Source: Marchantia polymorpha subsp. ruderalis (lineage: Eukaryota > Streptophyta > Marchantiopsida > Marchantiales > Marchantiaceae). From it: 64,000 bases of DNA. Below are positions 1 to 11,996 of this stretch, piece after piece (the first letter of the stretch is position 1; each line of letters opens with the position of its first letter). Both the position numbers and the translations under genes were made by a program. The DNA lies in NCBI GenBank assembly GCA_037833965.1, contig AP031354.1, positions 15,292,001 to 15,356,000 on the forward strand. The letters run 5' to 3'. Below the pieces are notes generated by a model. The model did no database searches, was not told the DNA's origin, and saw only the letters and a program-made list of their open reading frames with translations.

Positions 1-47
1 TTCACACAAACCAGCACCAGAAATCGCACAGCGGCAGAAGAACTTAC

Positions 48-54
48 CGTCCAT
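48..54 (-). CDS. First coding exon (partial) of a minus-strand gene leaving the window
   Basis: Read on the minus strand, the sequence AGGACAATGGACG is followed directly by GTAAGTT. The ATG at 54-52 has the plant start context ACAATGG, and after seven coding bases comes a near-perfect splice donor. The long CT-rich stretch to the right would be this gene's 5' UTR and promoter. The rest of the gene lies left of position 1, so the product is unknown. The evidence is only one start context plus one donor, so the call is tentative. Confidence 0.4.
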
Positions 55-319
55 TGTCCTCCTTCATTCATAACGAAAAAAGTCTTATTCATCCGCCTCT
101 GCCTCCTCCTCCTCCTCCTCTAATGCCTCGGCTGCATCACTACCTCCCCCGCGGACACAAGAAGTGAATTTTCATCACCAAATTATTCCCGTCATCCTCG
201 TTCTCGCGAAAAGATCCGTGACGCCAAAAGAGCAATGCCCACCAGCTCCAAGCGGGCAAAGAAAATGTGCCACAGGCGAACAACAGTGATCGGAATGTAG
301 ATGAGCTGGGACAGAGCGA

Positions 320-334
320 GGGAGGGAGGGAGGG
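320..334 (+). other. G-quadruplex-capable motif
   Basis: Four GGG runs are separated by single A residues (320-322, 324-326, 328-330, 332-334). This fits the strict G-quadruplex pattern with one-base loops. It lies in the presumed 5' region of the left-edge minus-strand gene, so in that transcript it would appear as the C-rich complement. Confidence 0.6.
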
Positions 335-1476
335 AGGAGACGAGAAGGGAAGGGAAGGGAAACTGGACGATGCGACGCGCGAGGCGGCCTCTTAGACAGA
401 CAGCAGGCCCTCGAGGGGCGGCCTGGCGTCGCTCAATGTCCCCAATTCGCTCATTTCCCGAGTATCCGCCTTTCCAAGTGGCAAGGCAAACCTCGTCCCT
501 CCGCGCTTTCCGGCGCCCGCCCGCCCCGCCGTGCTCCGCTGAAAGGCCCGCGGCCCGTCGCCCCCCGCTCCTCGTCCCGTCTATCCTCGGGCTCCGCTTC
601 GTCTCTTCCTCCTCCGCTTTCGCTTTCCCCGTCGCCCCTCCCGACACGTGCCCTCTAAATCTAGACCTCCCGTCTGCGTCTGTCGCATTGCTCGTCCCGC
701 TCCCCCGCTGTCCGTCTGCCTGTCCTATCGACCGTATCTTCCACTTCCGGCGCTGTCATGAACCAGACCGGAACGTCCTCGTCCGTCCCGCTGCTTGCGA
801 CGCTCTCGAAAGATGGTCTCGGATCGGAGGAGCCTTCTGTCCCTTACGAATGCATCGTCCTTCGACTCGTTCGAGCGCGGATTCCTCCACGAGCATATTC
901 CTCCGCATCCACATTTTCCGTTAGCCACTAGACGTTGTTTGGGACCGGCAGGTGAGCAGGGCTCCAGTGACCCTGCTATCGGATCTGCACCGTCGATTGA
1001 GTATGATTCGATTCGAGGGACGAAGCATCCAGTGCCGCTGCTGGATTTCACTGTTTGACCGGCATCCAGTGCCACCAGGTGGCACGTTAAACCTCACACA
1101 TTTGCGCCCGGTTGTCCGTCCGGAAATGACCTCTCCGGCAGTAACCGCGCTCCACTTACATCCGTCACGGACACGTTGGAACACACGCAGAGCGGCGCGC
1201 GCCGCGTGGCTTCTTCGGATTCGCTCGAACATCACCTGGTCCTCTAGTTCACCGCCGGTCCATGAGCGTCGGGACGTCTTCCGGCCGTCGCCCACGTTTC
1301 ACTCTTGCGTTTCTGTTAAGTCGAACGGATCCCTGGCGTCCGCCACACTTCCGGCTGTCTAATTTCGATCGGACTCCAGCCTTGATGTCGGAAGTTCCCT
1401 TCCACCAATCGGCGCTCGATTCCCTGGTCGATATCGAGCAGCGATTCTTCTGCTGTTCCGACCTCTGTTGCGACTG

Positions 1477-1498
1477 TATATATATATATATATATATC
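1477..1498. repeat. (TA)n microsatellite
   Basis: About eleven TA units in a row, at the edge between the GC-rich block and the AT-rich block. Confidence 0.85.
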
Positions 1499-1699
1499 TA
1501 TCGATATTCTTACCCTCCGTAAGCAGCAAAGAGATGAGGATCGTCGAGAACGAAAAAAGCAAAAGTGCGCTCTGAAGTGAATGATGACGAAAACCATCTA
1601 CTCTGTAAATGTACGGCCAAATGCCGAACTCAAAAGTACAACCCAAGTGTGATCATAGCTCTCAGTGAGTAGAATGGAGACTACAAGAGCCCACGAGTC

Positions 1700-2709
1700 T
1701 GTGAGAATGAATTAGTGATTAACTGCATGTGAGTGCGAGAATGTGCATGTATTAAAAAGTTCCAGCACATGTAGAAGTCGAGTGCATTCTTGGGGTACTT
1801 TGGAAATTAGTACTTTGATTGTATATCGAGAACAATTTTGGATGAGCATATACCAGCATATGCTTAAATTCAAAACCAATCCTTGAGGAAGAGATTTTAG
1901 CTTCATGAATGGTATCCACTGTACTTTGAACAAGGGATATTAATCATCCAGAAAAACTTGTTGATAGTCTAACATAATCTTTATGATAGATATAATATAA
2001 AGTACATAGCTTACAGTTTGATTTTTATATAATGATAAATTCATCAAACCGGAAGAATGAAGTTTTCAAAAAGTATTTATAACACTAGTAGATTTCTTAA
2101 TACCATAAATTCTTTGATATAAGAGATCACCATTTTTCCTTGCTTAAATTTTCCAAAAAAGTTTCAAGAAGACAAGATTTCTATCACCATTATTCATTGA
2201 GCAACTTATGAATTAATAATATAATTTTGAAGTGTAAATCCAATTTACTCATCAAATCAAAAATATAAAAATATAAAATAAAACACAATAATGTATTGAT
2301 AACATTTAACTCCAACTTACATAATTAAATTCATCATTCACGATCTTATGAATGTTTCACATGCCACCTGTGGACTAACTCTCATTGAGGTTCATTATAT
2401 GACTTTTTGCTTGTTTGTCATGATTTTAAATATTAGTGTATTCTCTAGATACTTATAGCCAAACATAAATTTTCCACACAATATGAACTTTCAAAGACAT
2501 TCAAATGTACTTCTAGATCATATGTTGTCTATTTTTTGAATGGATTAATTCACAAAGATATTTCTAAACCTGCTTGAGATTGTATCTTAATTTTCTATTT
2601 TATCTATTCTAAATGTAATCATGTTCATTATTGATGATTATCATGTTTCAAAACTTCACTAAGAATAAAATATTTTGATGATATTGATTTTAGCAAAAAA
2701 ATTTGCATG

Positions 2710-2751
<42 letters not shown>

Positions 2752-5700
2752 CTTTCAAATATTTCATTGTCACTAAATTGAGTCGAGAATATGTAGTTCT
2801 GGATTTTGAAACTTCTAGCTACTAAGCCTGCTAGTATGTCAAATATACACTCAATCCAATCAATCAAGACTTTCTTGTCAAAACAATCACAACTAATTAA
2901 AAATATCCTTGAAATTTAATAAAGGAAAATAGAGTTACGCTCATTTGTAACTTTCAGATTTTATTCTACTTATTCTGCAAAGTATATATTCAATAGCTAT
3001 ATTTCATCATGATTAGTTAAACTGATTTTTGATGAAGATCATCATAATCAGCTCTTCAGTTAATTACATAATACATGCAATTATGAATTATACAATCACA
3101 ATATTAAAATCTTATTAAAAATCAAAAACATATCACATATTTTCATTTTGACTTGATATTATTTTATCTTTAATTTTTAAAAAATAATTCCAATCTATAA
3201 TTCATTCATCACTTTGAAATTAATTATCAAATATAATTATAAATAAGTATATATGTATGCACTTGAAAAATGCTGAAATTTTACTAATCAATCATTTGAA
3301 TGAAATCTACATAGTTTTAACGTATGTAACAAATCACTTAAAAAATATTACTTTTTTTAATCTGTTAATCTAATTTAATCGACAGTAATTCAGCTCCCTC
3401 TTATTTTCTGTATTTGGAGCATCTTTGCGGAAACTACATCGATTGAAATATGCGCTGTAATGATAATTTCCTTCAGGTTAGGCTCCTTGTACACATGTGA
3501 CACTACCGGGTCTGAGGTAAGACAATATCCATAATAAAACCATTTTCGCACTACCAGGTTATTCGTGCACTTACTTTGCTTGCTCTCTTACATAAATAGC
3601 TGATCTACTCTTATAAACCATAATCAAATCAACTAGAACTAATCCAGATCTGAGCTTATTATTGATAATATTCTTCTGATTCAAATCTTAAATCTATAAC
3701 CTCTACGAAGACAAAACTTCTAAAATAAACAAGCATAGCTTCTTTTATAAAATAAAGTAGACTAAGAATAAACAGCAGGCAAAAACAGATAGAGTAACAT
3801 TATATAGAAAAAACATTTGAACATGCAAAACTACAATGTGTCACAATGTATTGACATTTATTTGATGAATGATCATTTTGATAAAGACAATAATGATTGA
3901 ATGTATCTCCAATCTTTATTGGCTCAATCATTCAATCACACACATCCTGTATTAAAAACGAATGCATGATGTGATTCACTCTACTGTCAATCAACTGATT
4001 CATATTAAAAGTTTACAGCTTGTTAACTATCATGTTAAAATTTCACTTAACAATTTGTTTTTACGACAAGCATGTTTAATCAAAAAAATTTTATTTGCTA
4101 CTTTCACTATTCTTAATTCAATTTTTTTCTTTCATTCAAGTGCACACTTTCATGAAATTTAAAACTTTGTTTAAAATTTTATTTTTTATGCATTGTCCTT
4201 GAATTTCACATTGATATGTTGTTTCATCTATAACAAAAACATATTTGGTTCCCTTAGTTCATGCGAAATATTTCACTTAGTTTTTAACATCAAATTTTTC
4301 ACAAAAATGTGATAAAAATGTGAATTGAGGAGCTAACATTCATTCATTACTGTTCACATTGAATGATATATTTTGCATATTTGATTTCAATTGTTTTTTT
4401 ATACTCATATTTATTATTTTGACCCAATATTTCCATCATAAATTAAAAAATTGAAATATCCTTAAATTTATTAATATCTGATATATTTCTATCTGCATTT
4501 AAAAAGTTATGTACAAAGTATCTCAAGAATAATGATTCAACATATATTTAGCATGTTACACATAAATCAAATTTCATCTGTGTGATTTTTTTAATCATAT
4601 AAAAATCGCTATATTTATTTTCTAAAATTTTATTTTGTTCATACAAGCATTTTAACCATCTGTAAATTAATTTTCATTGTTTTTTTTTTCAAAAAGAATC
4701 TAGATTTCTCATGAAAATCATTTGATACAACATACTTTGAATTCAAAATAGAATCATATGGAATCAAAAAACACACAACGAGAACATTTTAGCATATTCA
4801 CAATTAGATTTTAGATTTCATTGCAATTCATAAATTGAGTAAAATTTATATATTTTTTATCATACATCTGAATTTATATATCTTTAATATTTCATCAATG
4901 GGATTTATTTAGTTTGTAGATTCAATTACTGTCAATTTTTTGCTGAAATTTTAAAATTTTCAACAATTTTAAAATCCTTTTATGAACAGTTATTGCATTT
5001 TCTTTCATTGTCGCAATTCATTCAAGTAATATCATCTTCTTTCAAGATCAAAATCATATCATCAATAAAAAATGATCCTCATCTCTTGACAATACTAAAT
5101 TAATTTATTTTTCTAATTGTTCAAATCAAAAGTTCAAATTGACGGTACAAACATATTGCTTGCTAGTCACAATTTCTTACTTTTTTTTTTAGCATACGGA
5201 AATCATTAATGTTTTTTAATCTTTCATGTTTCTAAAAATCGAAAATCCGGCTATTTTGATAGCAGCATCCGTTTTTAGTCATCAGATGAAAGTTTTATTA
5301 CATTACATTATGAAGACTTAGCTAATTTTAATTTTTTTCAATGATAGAGATCATTGACTAAATCATGTTTACAAACAATCAACTTATATGTGAAGGCATA
5401 TCATGATGCATAATACATGATTTTGATAATAAGAATATATTTTTAGAATTTTTTTGGGTTTTTTTTGAACATAAAAGTATATGCATTACATTCACAAAAT
5501 AATCAATATTTGTAAGTTGAAGTCAAATTTTATCATATAATCAGTATCATTAGAAGAAAAATAATATTTCAAAATAAAGATTTGTGTTTACAACTTTCTG
5601 CTAAAACTATGTTGAAGCTGATTAATTCAGTATATTATTTCTATTTTTCAATAGTAATGTTCAATTGACCTGTTAAAAAACAACTCTGGTTGAAAAAATT

Positions 5701-6440
5701 TTGATGTAATGAGGAAAAAAGTTATGTTAAATGTGTTTTGTCATTATCTGATTTGATACTTCATACTTTTGATGTTTAAAATAAATGAACATCAATGTTA
5801 AAATTATTGAAAAATAAAATATATTTTTATATTCAACATGACAATTTTGTAAGTGTCGTACATTTTTGGAAAAAATTGAATACAAAAATTTCAATAAAAA
5901 TGATAATAATAATAGTTTTTCTATTTCTTAGTTATTATTATTAAAATTCTTATCTAAAATACTTCTAATTTATTTTTATAAAATCACTCCTATCAGATCA
6001 ATGAAAATTTATTATATTCATATAAAAAAGAAATATTCTATATGTACATATACATCACTTATACATGTCTGATTTGTATTTGATTTTTCTGATCAAGATT
6101 CAAAATAATCTTGATCAGAAATACTTTTATGCAATTTTTTTCTAAAATTTATAAATATATGTGGGTGTTTGATACATTTTGAAAAATAACTCTTGCTTGA
6201 TGAATTCTTTTTTGAGAAACAAAATTTGTAAAGTTTGTACTCAATAAAAAATATTATATCAGAATTAAAATGGATGTTCATAAATTATTATTTACTTTAC
6301 AAAATCCACATTACTTTAAGAAAGACTCACTTATATTAGATATATACTAATATTTGCTAAATCAAAATTTGTATCATAAGCTAAAATAGACAAGGACACA
6401 TTTCTTCACTGATAGGTGGCATATATTTCTGATCATATCA
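1700..6440. other. AT-rich block without genes
   Basis: About 4.7 kb of very AT-rich sequence with many short A and T runs and stops in all frames. The longest open frames are under 80 codons and show only low-complexity composition. I see no repeat unit, terminal repeats, transposase or splice structure. It could be an intergenic AT isochore, a very old decayed mobile element or a matrix-attachment-like region. Confidence 0.6.
2717..2748. repeat. (TA)n microsatellite
   Basis: Sixteen TA units in a row inside the AT-rich block. Confidence 0.9.
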
Positions 6441-8160
6441 TTGGTAAGATGCATGGCATCCTTACAGGTCGTTTGTTTTAATAAGCGATGGCTCCACAAT
6501 TTGACTAATATTGAGGTACACTTCTCACGGGAAAGAGAACAAAGAACAAAGTCTTCTCATCATCTACGGATGATGAGATGTCTTCAACCGCATTTGCGAG
6601 CCACAATGATCCTTTCAATCACGTTCAGACCTAGTAAGTTAGTGGCTAGGTTGATGTTTATAAACTATATCCCAAACTAAGTATCTTGTTGACGTGAAGA
6701 TACTAGACCAGCAAGAACCTCCTCATCGGAGAAACTGACAAGCTTTGACTGAGAAATGGAGAGAAACATACATGCTAACACTGAGAAACTGTAATGTGTG
6801 GCTTGTCACTGGTACTAAATTGTTAGAGCCGTGTGAGATCACCTACCCGTGCGTCAGAAAGGCAAATAAAGTAACAATCGACAGAAGATTTGATATTGTA
6901 GACAATTGAGGTCAGAACCTCCAGGAGACGACTTTTTTGCAAGTACAGTATGTGGCAGCTTCTCCACCTCACCTGGCCTTAGTCGTCAGTGCCCGACGTA
7001 CCCCTCTACATTCGAAGCAGTTCGCCCATAACTTGCGTGACAGTGGTAGGGACAATTGGACATGTCCACGAAATTCCACATAAAAAACATTAGGCTTTGA
7101 TGGCTTATCTTACTCTCAAGGCGAGTGTGCTGTTTGTCGAGGATAGCAAAGGTACATCTCCACTCCTGACATGGACACTCTTATCGTCCTTCATCGCTGG
7201 GTTGCATGACGTACACCCTCAGCCTAGAGTGAGGCAGGCAGCCTGCAACAGATTGGGAAGTGCTCGATGTGATCGATTGGGAAGTTTTAGCCTTGCGCGA
7301 GCGCTTTGAGAAGTTTCTCAGCACTGAGGATTCGAGAGCGCACGCACAACGAAAGGACGATCGACATCCCCAGCTTCGCCAAGCTCAACTTTTGAGGCGT
7401 TGTCACCTTTCGCACGGAAGTCAGTAGGAGTTGCATCGGACGGTTGCTGTACATGACATCAACCAGCTGAATCGAAATCTGGTATGCTATCACCAAGAAG
7501 TACGTGCCGGGCCATTTCCACCAAAGATAGACACTGCATTGCCTCGGCCTCTGGCCGGTGCGATCTTCGGTGTCTACGACGTGCGTATGATTGGTCGATC
7601 AAACAGTGAGGAGATAAAAGGACATGGGTTTGTGGTTCAGGGCTCTGTAATATATTACTCGAGTGCAATGTCGGTAGAGGACAAGAGGAGAATAGCAAAA
7701 GTTTGGCCTCCGAGGACATATGTCCATGCTTGGCAGTTATTTCCTCGTGAGTGAGCCATTCAGCTACTCTTCGCAACAGAAAAAGGAATCGAAGGTTTCC
7801 AGTACATAGTGGAGCTGCAAAAGGAGGTTGAGGATGAAAGCGATCAGTACACCGTGTTCCAGATTCACTCCCACCATTCGGTCCGTCTCGGAGCTTCAAG
7901 GACCAAATCATGGCTAGGGCGGTTTGACTTGCTTCGTACAAAACAGAGACCGAGTGCAAAAGAAGTCTGCAGATGGAGACTATGGCTGGCCGACATTTCT
8001 TTCATTATCGCATGTCTGCATTTCCTTATCGAGGACATGCTTGCCAGAATTCGACGACCTGATATTTCTACCGATCAACAACCATCACATCTCATTGATA
8101 GAGAGAATTTGAGCTGCTCAAACATTGATCTTGTGGTTTAGATAATATATCCAGCATGGT

Positions 8161-8342
8161 AGATTCAGTTAGTGTATCTGGTTGAGGTGACACTGTCTCT
8201 GAACTGCAGGTGAATTTAAGGTCACGTAATATCACAAAAATTCTATTGCTAAAAATGCGTCCAGCTCTTGCCTAGCGTCACCTGCAGTTCAGAGACAGTG
8301 TCACCTCGATCTCAACCTCAACCAGGTACACTAATTGAATCT
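8161..8342. repeat. Fold-back inverted repeat (hairpin-forming)
   Basis: The left arm (8161-8213) and right arm (8278-8342) are reverse complements over about 53 bp. They differ by two substitutions and a 12-nt insertion in the right arm. The loop is 64 nt. The structure resembles a small fold-back transposon or hairpin MITE, or a possible small-RNA hairpin. No clear target duplication is visible. Confidence 0.75.
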
Positions 8343-9341
8343 TAAATTCTGAATAGTATTTTCTCTAGCTCGTCGGACATGACATTGGCCGTTGCAAGGT
8401 GTAGATCTGAAGACCTCAGAACCATTGTACTTCGCGTATTTCACACACCCTACAGTTGAGTCTTATGCACAAAAGACATTCACAGACTTTAGCGTGGACA
8501 TGTGCAGTGAATTTCACCCAATGTTCTGCATGGCAGTCTACTACTCTGTAGTAACCTTCGGACCCAATGTCAGCAACCGTCTGGATATTTTGAGTAGGCC
8601 CTGGGCTTCCTCAATCTTCAATGCTTCCCATCCACATAACCATTGACGGGGAGGGGAGTCAGAGCACAGATGATCTCCACAGTTCCATCCTCATTCCTTT
8701 GGACGATCTGCTGACACAATCATCTCGGCACATCATATACTCGTGCCCACTGAGCTGAGGCTCCGACAGTGAAACAAATCGACGATACTCCAATCTCTCA
8801 AACTAGCCGCTCTCTGTTGCTGCCTAGACGAGCCTGCGTGCAGAATCCAGAATCCAGAAACAGTAGAGATGGAGGTAGCTGTGTTCTGAAAGCATCCATG
8901 CTCACGCAAGCAGGGCCCACCTGTAATGCCTCCTCCTTTACCGCCCTTGAATCGTTTTCGAGGAAACAGTTTATTCGTCAGTCCAAGATTCACGTCCGGA
9001 GATCAGAGAAAGATTTCCCCACATTCACTTTCAGAAAAACAACCAGAAAACGCTGGAGTCCGAGATTCACAAGCGAGCTTATCGGATATCACCCAGTTTC
9101 CGAGGGTACCACCCAGTTGAGGATCAGAATTGGATTCATATTGGCGTACATGGTCGGGTGACAACGAAGGCCTCATGTTTACCGAGGATTTCTATCCAGA
9201 CGGAGTCCACAATCCTTCAAAGTTGATTGAAAGTCCGGTGTCTATTGATATCCTTAAATACCACAACTTCTACTTACCTCTGTTCTCGTTTCTCGAGTCA
9301 CCAGAAGGAAGTATACGGTGGCTGACATCAGAATTAGGCAC

Positions 9342-9367
9342 TTGTGATATTACGTGACCTTAAATTC
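9342..9367 (-). repeat. 26-bp inverted copy of 8212-8237
   Basis: These 26 bases are an exact reverse complement of 8212-8237, the start of the loop of the fold-back repeat. The match stops abruptly on both sides. Such a long exact match is very unlikely by chance, so 8212-9367 may be bounded by terminal inverted repeats of a 1.16-kb non-autonomous element. No target-site duplication was found. Confidence 0.6.
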
Positions 9368-10736
9368 TGTCGCTCGTTCCCATGTCGACAACGAATATTG
9401 GGAGTTCCAGGCTTGACTCACAAGTATTCCCTGAGCCTAGTAATGTTGCTTGGGGGAAGTGTTCTAGATTACTTTGACATCTGTTTCTATCACTGTTCTT
9501 TTCCACGCAGTAATTTACATTTTTAATCTAAGACATGGTAAGCTTCCATAAGAAAGCTCATAAGAAAATGCAAAAGTCATTCTTCTATATATTCGATTAC
9601 AAGACTGTGGAAAAATGCTCGCGGAGATGTTTAAATAGAATATCTTCGAACAGTACAGTATGAAGAATCCTGATGGAGTGACAATTCTGACGGAATCGGA
9701 TGCTACGAACACTTCTGTTTCATCCATTTGAGTGATATATAGTAAGTGCATGATCGTTATGGATACGACGAGTGGAAAGTTCATTCTAATAATACATCCA
9801 CTATTGCAGTGGACTACAGTGGATGTATATTTGGTCAAAATCCATCAATGGATGTATATCAACAGTTTAACGGATTTTGACCAAGTGTTCAGGCAAACAA
9901 TCGAATGCAAATGATTTCAAGACTCCTTCACTAAACACTAAAATTTAAGGAACTCAGTAAAATACTTTGTTACACCGTTCAGCGCAACCTGTACTCCCAG
10001 ACCGTTCTTGAATGTCCCATAACGAGATTTTATCATACATATTTCCAAGAAATCCCACTCACATGGAATCCCGAGTTGTGTCGCATCCTTTAGTTTCCAG
10101 TCTCCAGGTTGGAGTATATTTTCCTGGCAGTCCTCATCACCTCCAGTTCTAAGATTTCCAATGTGATCTTAGCTCCGTTCACGTTATGGTTCTGTCCCTT
10201 GATCTAGTGATTATTGTTAACCTTGACTTTAGATTGGATCCATGTGACCCCCCACGTTTCTTCTACTTCGACTTTTCCTTTGACCCCTTGATCCTTGCTT
10301 ATTAACATGAGTATCAAACCCAACTCTATAAACCCTTGGAACTAGTATCTTCTCGTCAACAATATTCCTTCAGTTGCTTTGGGCAGCACGAATACGATGT
10401 TGTCTGACAACGGACTTCTCACTGAGAGTTGCAGAAGCTCAATGCCGGCCTCTACTTGATGATCTGCTAAAGCTCATTCCAGGCACTATTCTCCGTGGTT
10501 GAACATGTGGAAGATTTCTCTATACACTTCCGACCGTCATTTCTTCAGGATCAGTGACAAGAGTTGTGAAGAGCATCTTTCAAAAACTCTTTAAAGCCAG
10601 AAAGGCTCTACCGTTTGAAGTTGATGAAAGCGTCAAGTTCCTGCTTGGCTCGATCTCACTTCAGACGATCTTGGGCTTAATGTCCATGTTGCGATCAAAC
10701 TATCAGTCTGAAAGCGCAATCACGCGTTCCTACCTG

Positions 10737-11304
10737 CCTGTCTATGCTCTTCTGTTTTCTATGAAAGGGAAAAAGTCATCCATTTTAGATGGCCACGATT
10801 AACTTGTGGAGATACGTAGTACGATCGCTTTGATAATCATTTCATCTTTCTCACCCACAACCACTCTCACCCGCATGATCAACAGGCCGACACAGGCCAC
10901 CAAAGCATCCCACCAGGATTACCACAAGTCTCAATCCATGGGACAGACAAGAAAACGACGATATCATCCCCATCTGAATTATTTCCGTTCGACTTGTTTC
11001 TTGGAAGTCATACATGCCTGCCTGTCTATGCTCTTCGGCTTTCTATGAAAGGGAAAAAGTCATCCATTTTAGATGGTCACGATTAACTTGTGGAGATACG
11101 TAGTACGATCGCTTTGATAATCATTTCATCTTTCTCACCCACAACCACTCTCACCCGCATGATCAACAGGCCGACACAGGCCACCAAAGCATCCCACCAG
11201 GATTACCACAAGTCTCAATCCATGGGACAGACAAGAAAACGACGATATCATCCCCATCTGAATTATTTCCGTTCGACTTGTTCCTTGGAAGTCATACATG
11301 CCTG
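10737..11304. repeat. Tandem duplication, 2 x 284 bp
   Basis: Positions 10737-11020 and 11021-11304 are almost identical, with only a few substitutions. Each copy carries the same open frame (starts at 10806 and 11090), whose first 60 or so residues match. The residues are low in recognisable features, so this is probably a recent DNA duplication and not a coding repeat. It lies about 700 bp downstream of the ABCC gene. Confidence 0.85.
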
Positions 11305-11996
11305 TAACACATGGCAGCGGATACAATCACTGCAACAAAACTGTAATTACTCATCCAGAGTCAACAACTAACCTCTGAGCTACCTACAGATTCCATGCTT
11401 AATGTACGCCTATATCTCCTCCATTTAGCATGTAAGAATAGTCCTGAGATAGCAGAACAAGGCCTGAAGCACAAAAAGCAAACAAAGAGAATTCTCGTTA
11501 GTTCGAGACAAACTGAACTCGGAGGTAAGGACCTTATTCTGTTCGTTTCAACAAGAACTCTGACAGATTTAAGGTATTGGGTCGCTGCAATAGCTGTAAC
11601 AAACTGTTCTTAACAGAGGACAGGCTGATGGCGCAAGCAGCATAAGATCCTACCACATATACATGAAATTGCTATACACGTAGTCTAGTAGAAATCTAAT
11701 GACGACAACGAACGCCGCATCCAAAATACTATATTCAGTTGCTTCTTAATTCAGAAAGAAGAAAGGTGCTTCTTAAGATTACCTTCTTGGACGCCTGTAC
11801 ATAGAAGGGGTTGTCGATCCCACTCGTACTGAAGTCGTGCAAAGCATTATCTCGTGATTCGGAGTTGACAAAGTTCCATGTTGGACTCAGATCTTGTTAT
11901 TGATGACGAGTCGAAGCGCAGATTAAATTCACTCCGGCATAGAACGCAGTTGTTCTTATACTTCCATATGTTTCTTCGTAAAGGTGAGCAAGCCTT

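Larger units (their letters stand above)
61..1700. promoter_or_regulatory. GC/CT-rich stretch, probable 5' UTR and promoter, no supported gene
   Basis: This stretch is rich in C and T on the plus strand, with a CCT microsatellite near 103-120 and purine tracts at 310-360. Several overlapping open frames exist on both strands, but they are arginine/proline/serine-rich with no recognisable domain, as expected by chance in GC-rich DNA. Its position upstream of the exon at 48-54 suggests the 5' region of that minus-strand gene. GC content falls sharply after about 1550. Confidence 0.35.
6441..11996. other. Intergenic stretch, no recognisable gene
   Basis: Base composition returns to average here. 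Several open frames of 60-166 codons occur on both strands (for example 7431-7754 plus, 7459-7959 minus, 8769-9161 plus). None shows a domain, a signal peptide or a convincing exon chain, and they overlap each other. What can be supported is a fold-back repeat at 8161-8342, its 26-bp inverted partner at 9342-9367, and a tandem duplication at 10737-11304. The right end is the 3' flank of the ABCC transporter. Confidence 0.5.

Noticed and set aside
301-1362. Overlapping GC-rich open frames near the left edge
   Set aside because: Arginine/proline/serine-rich, on both strands, no domain; expected by chance in GC-rich DNA.
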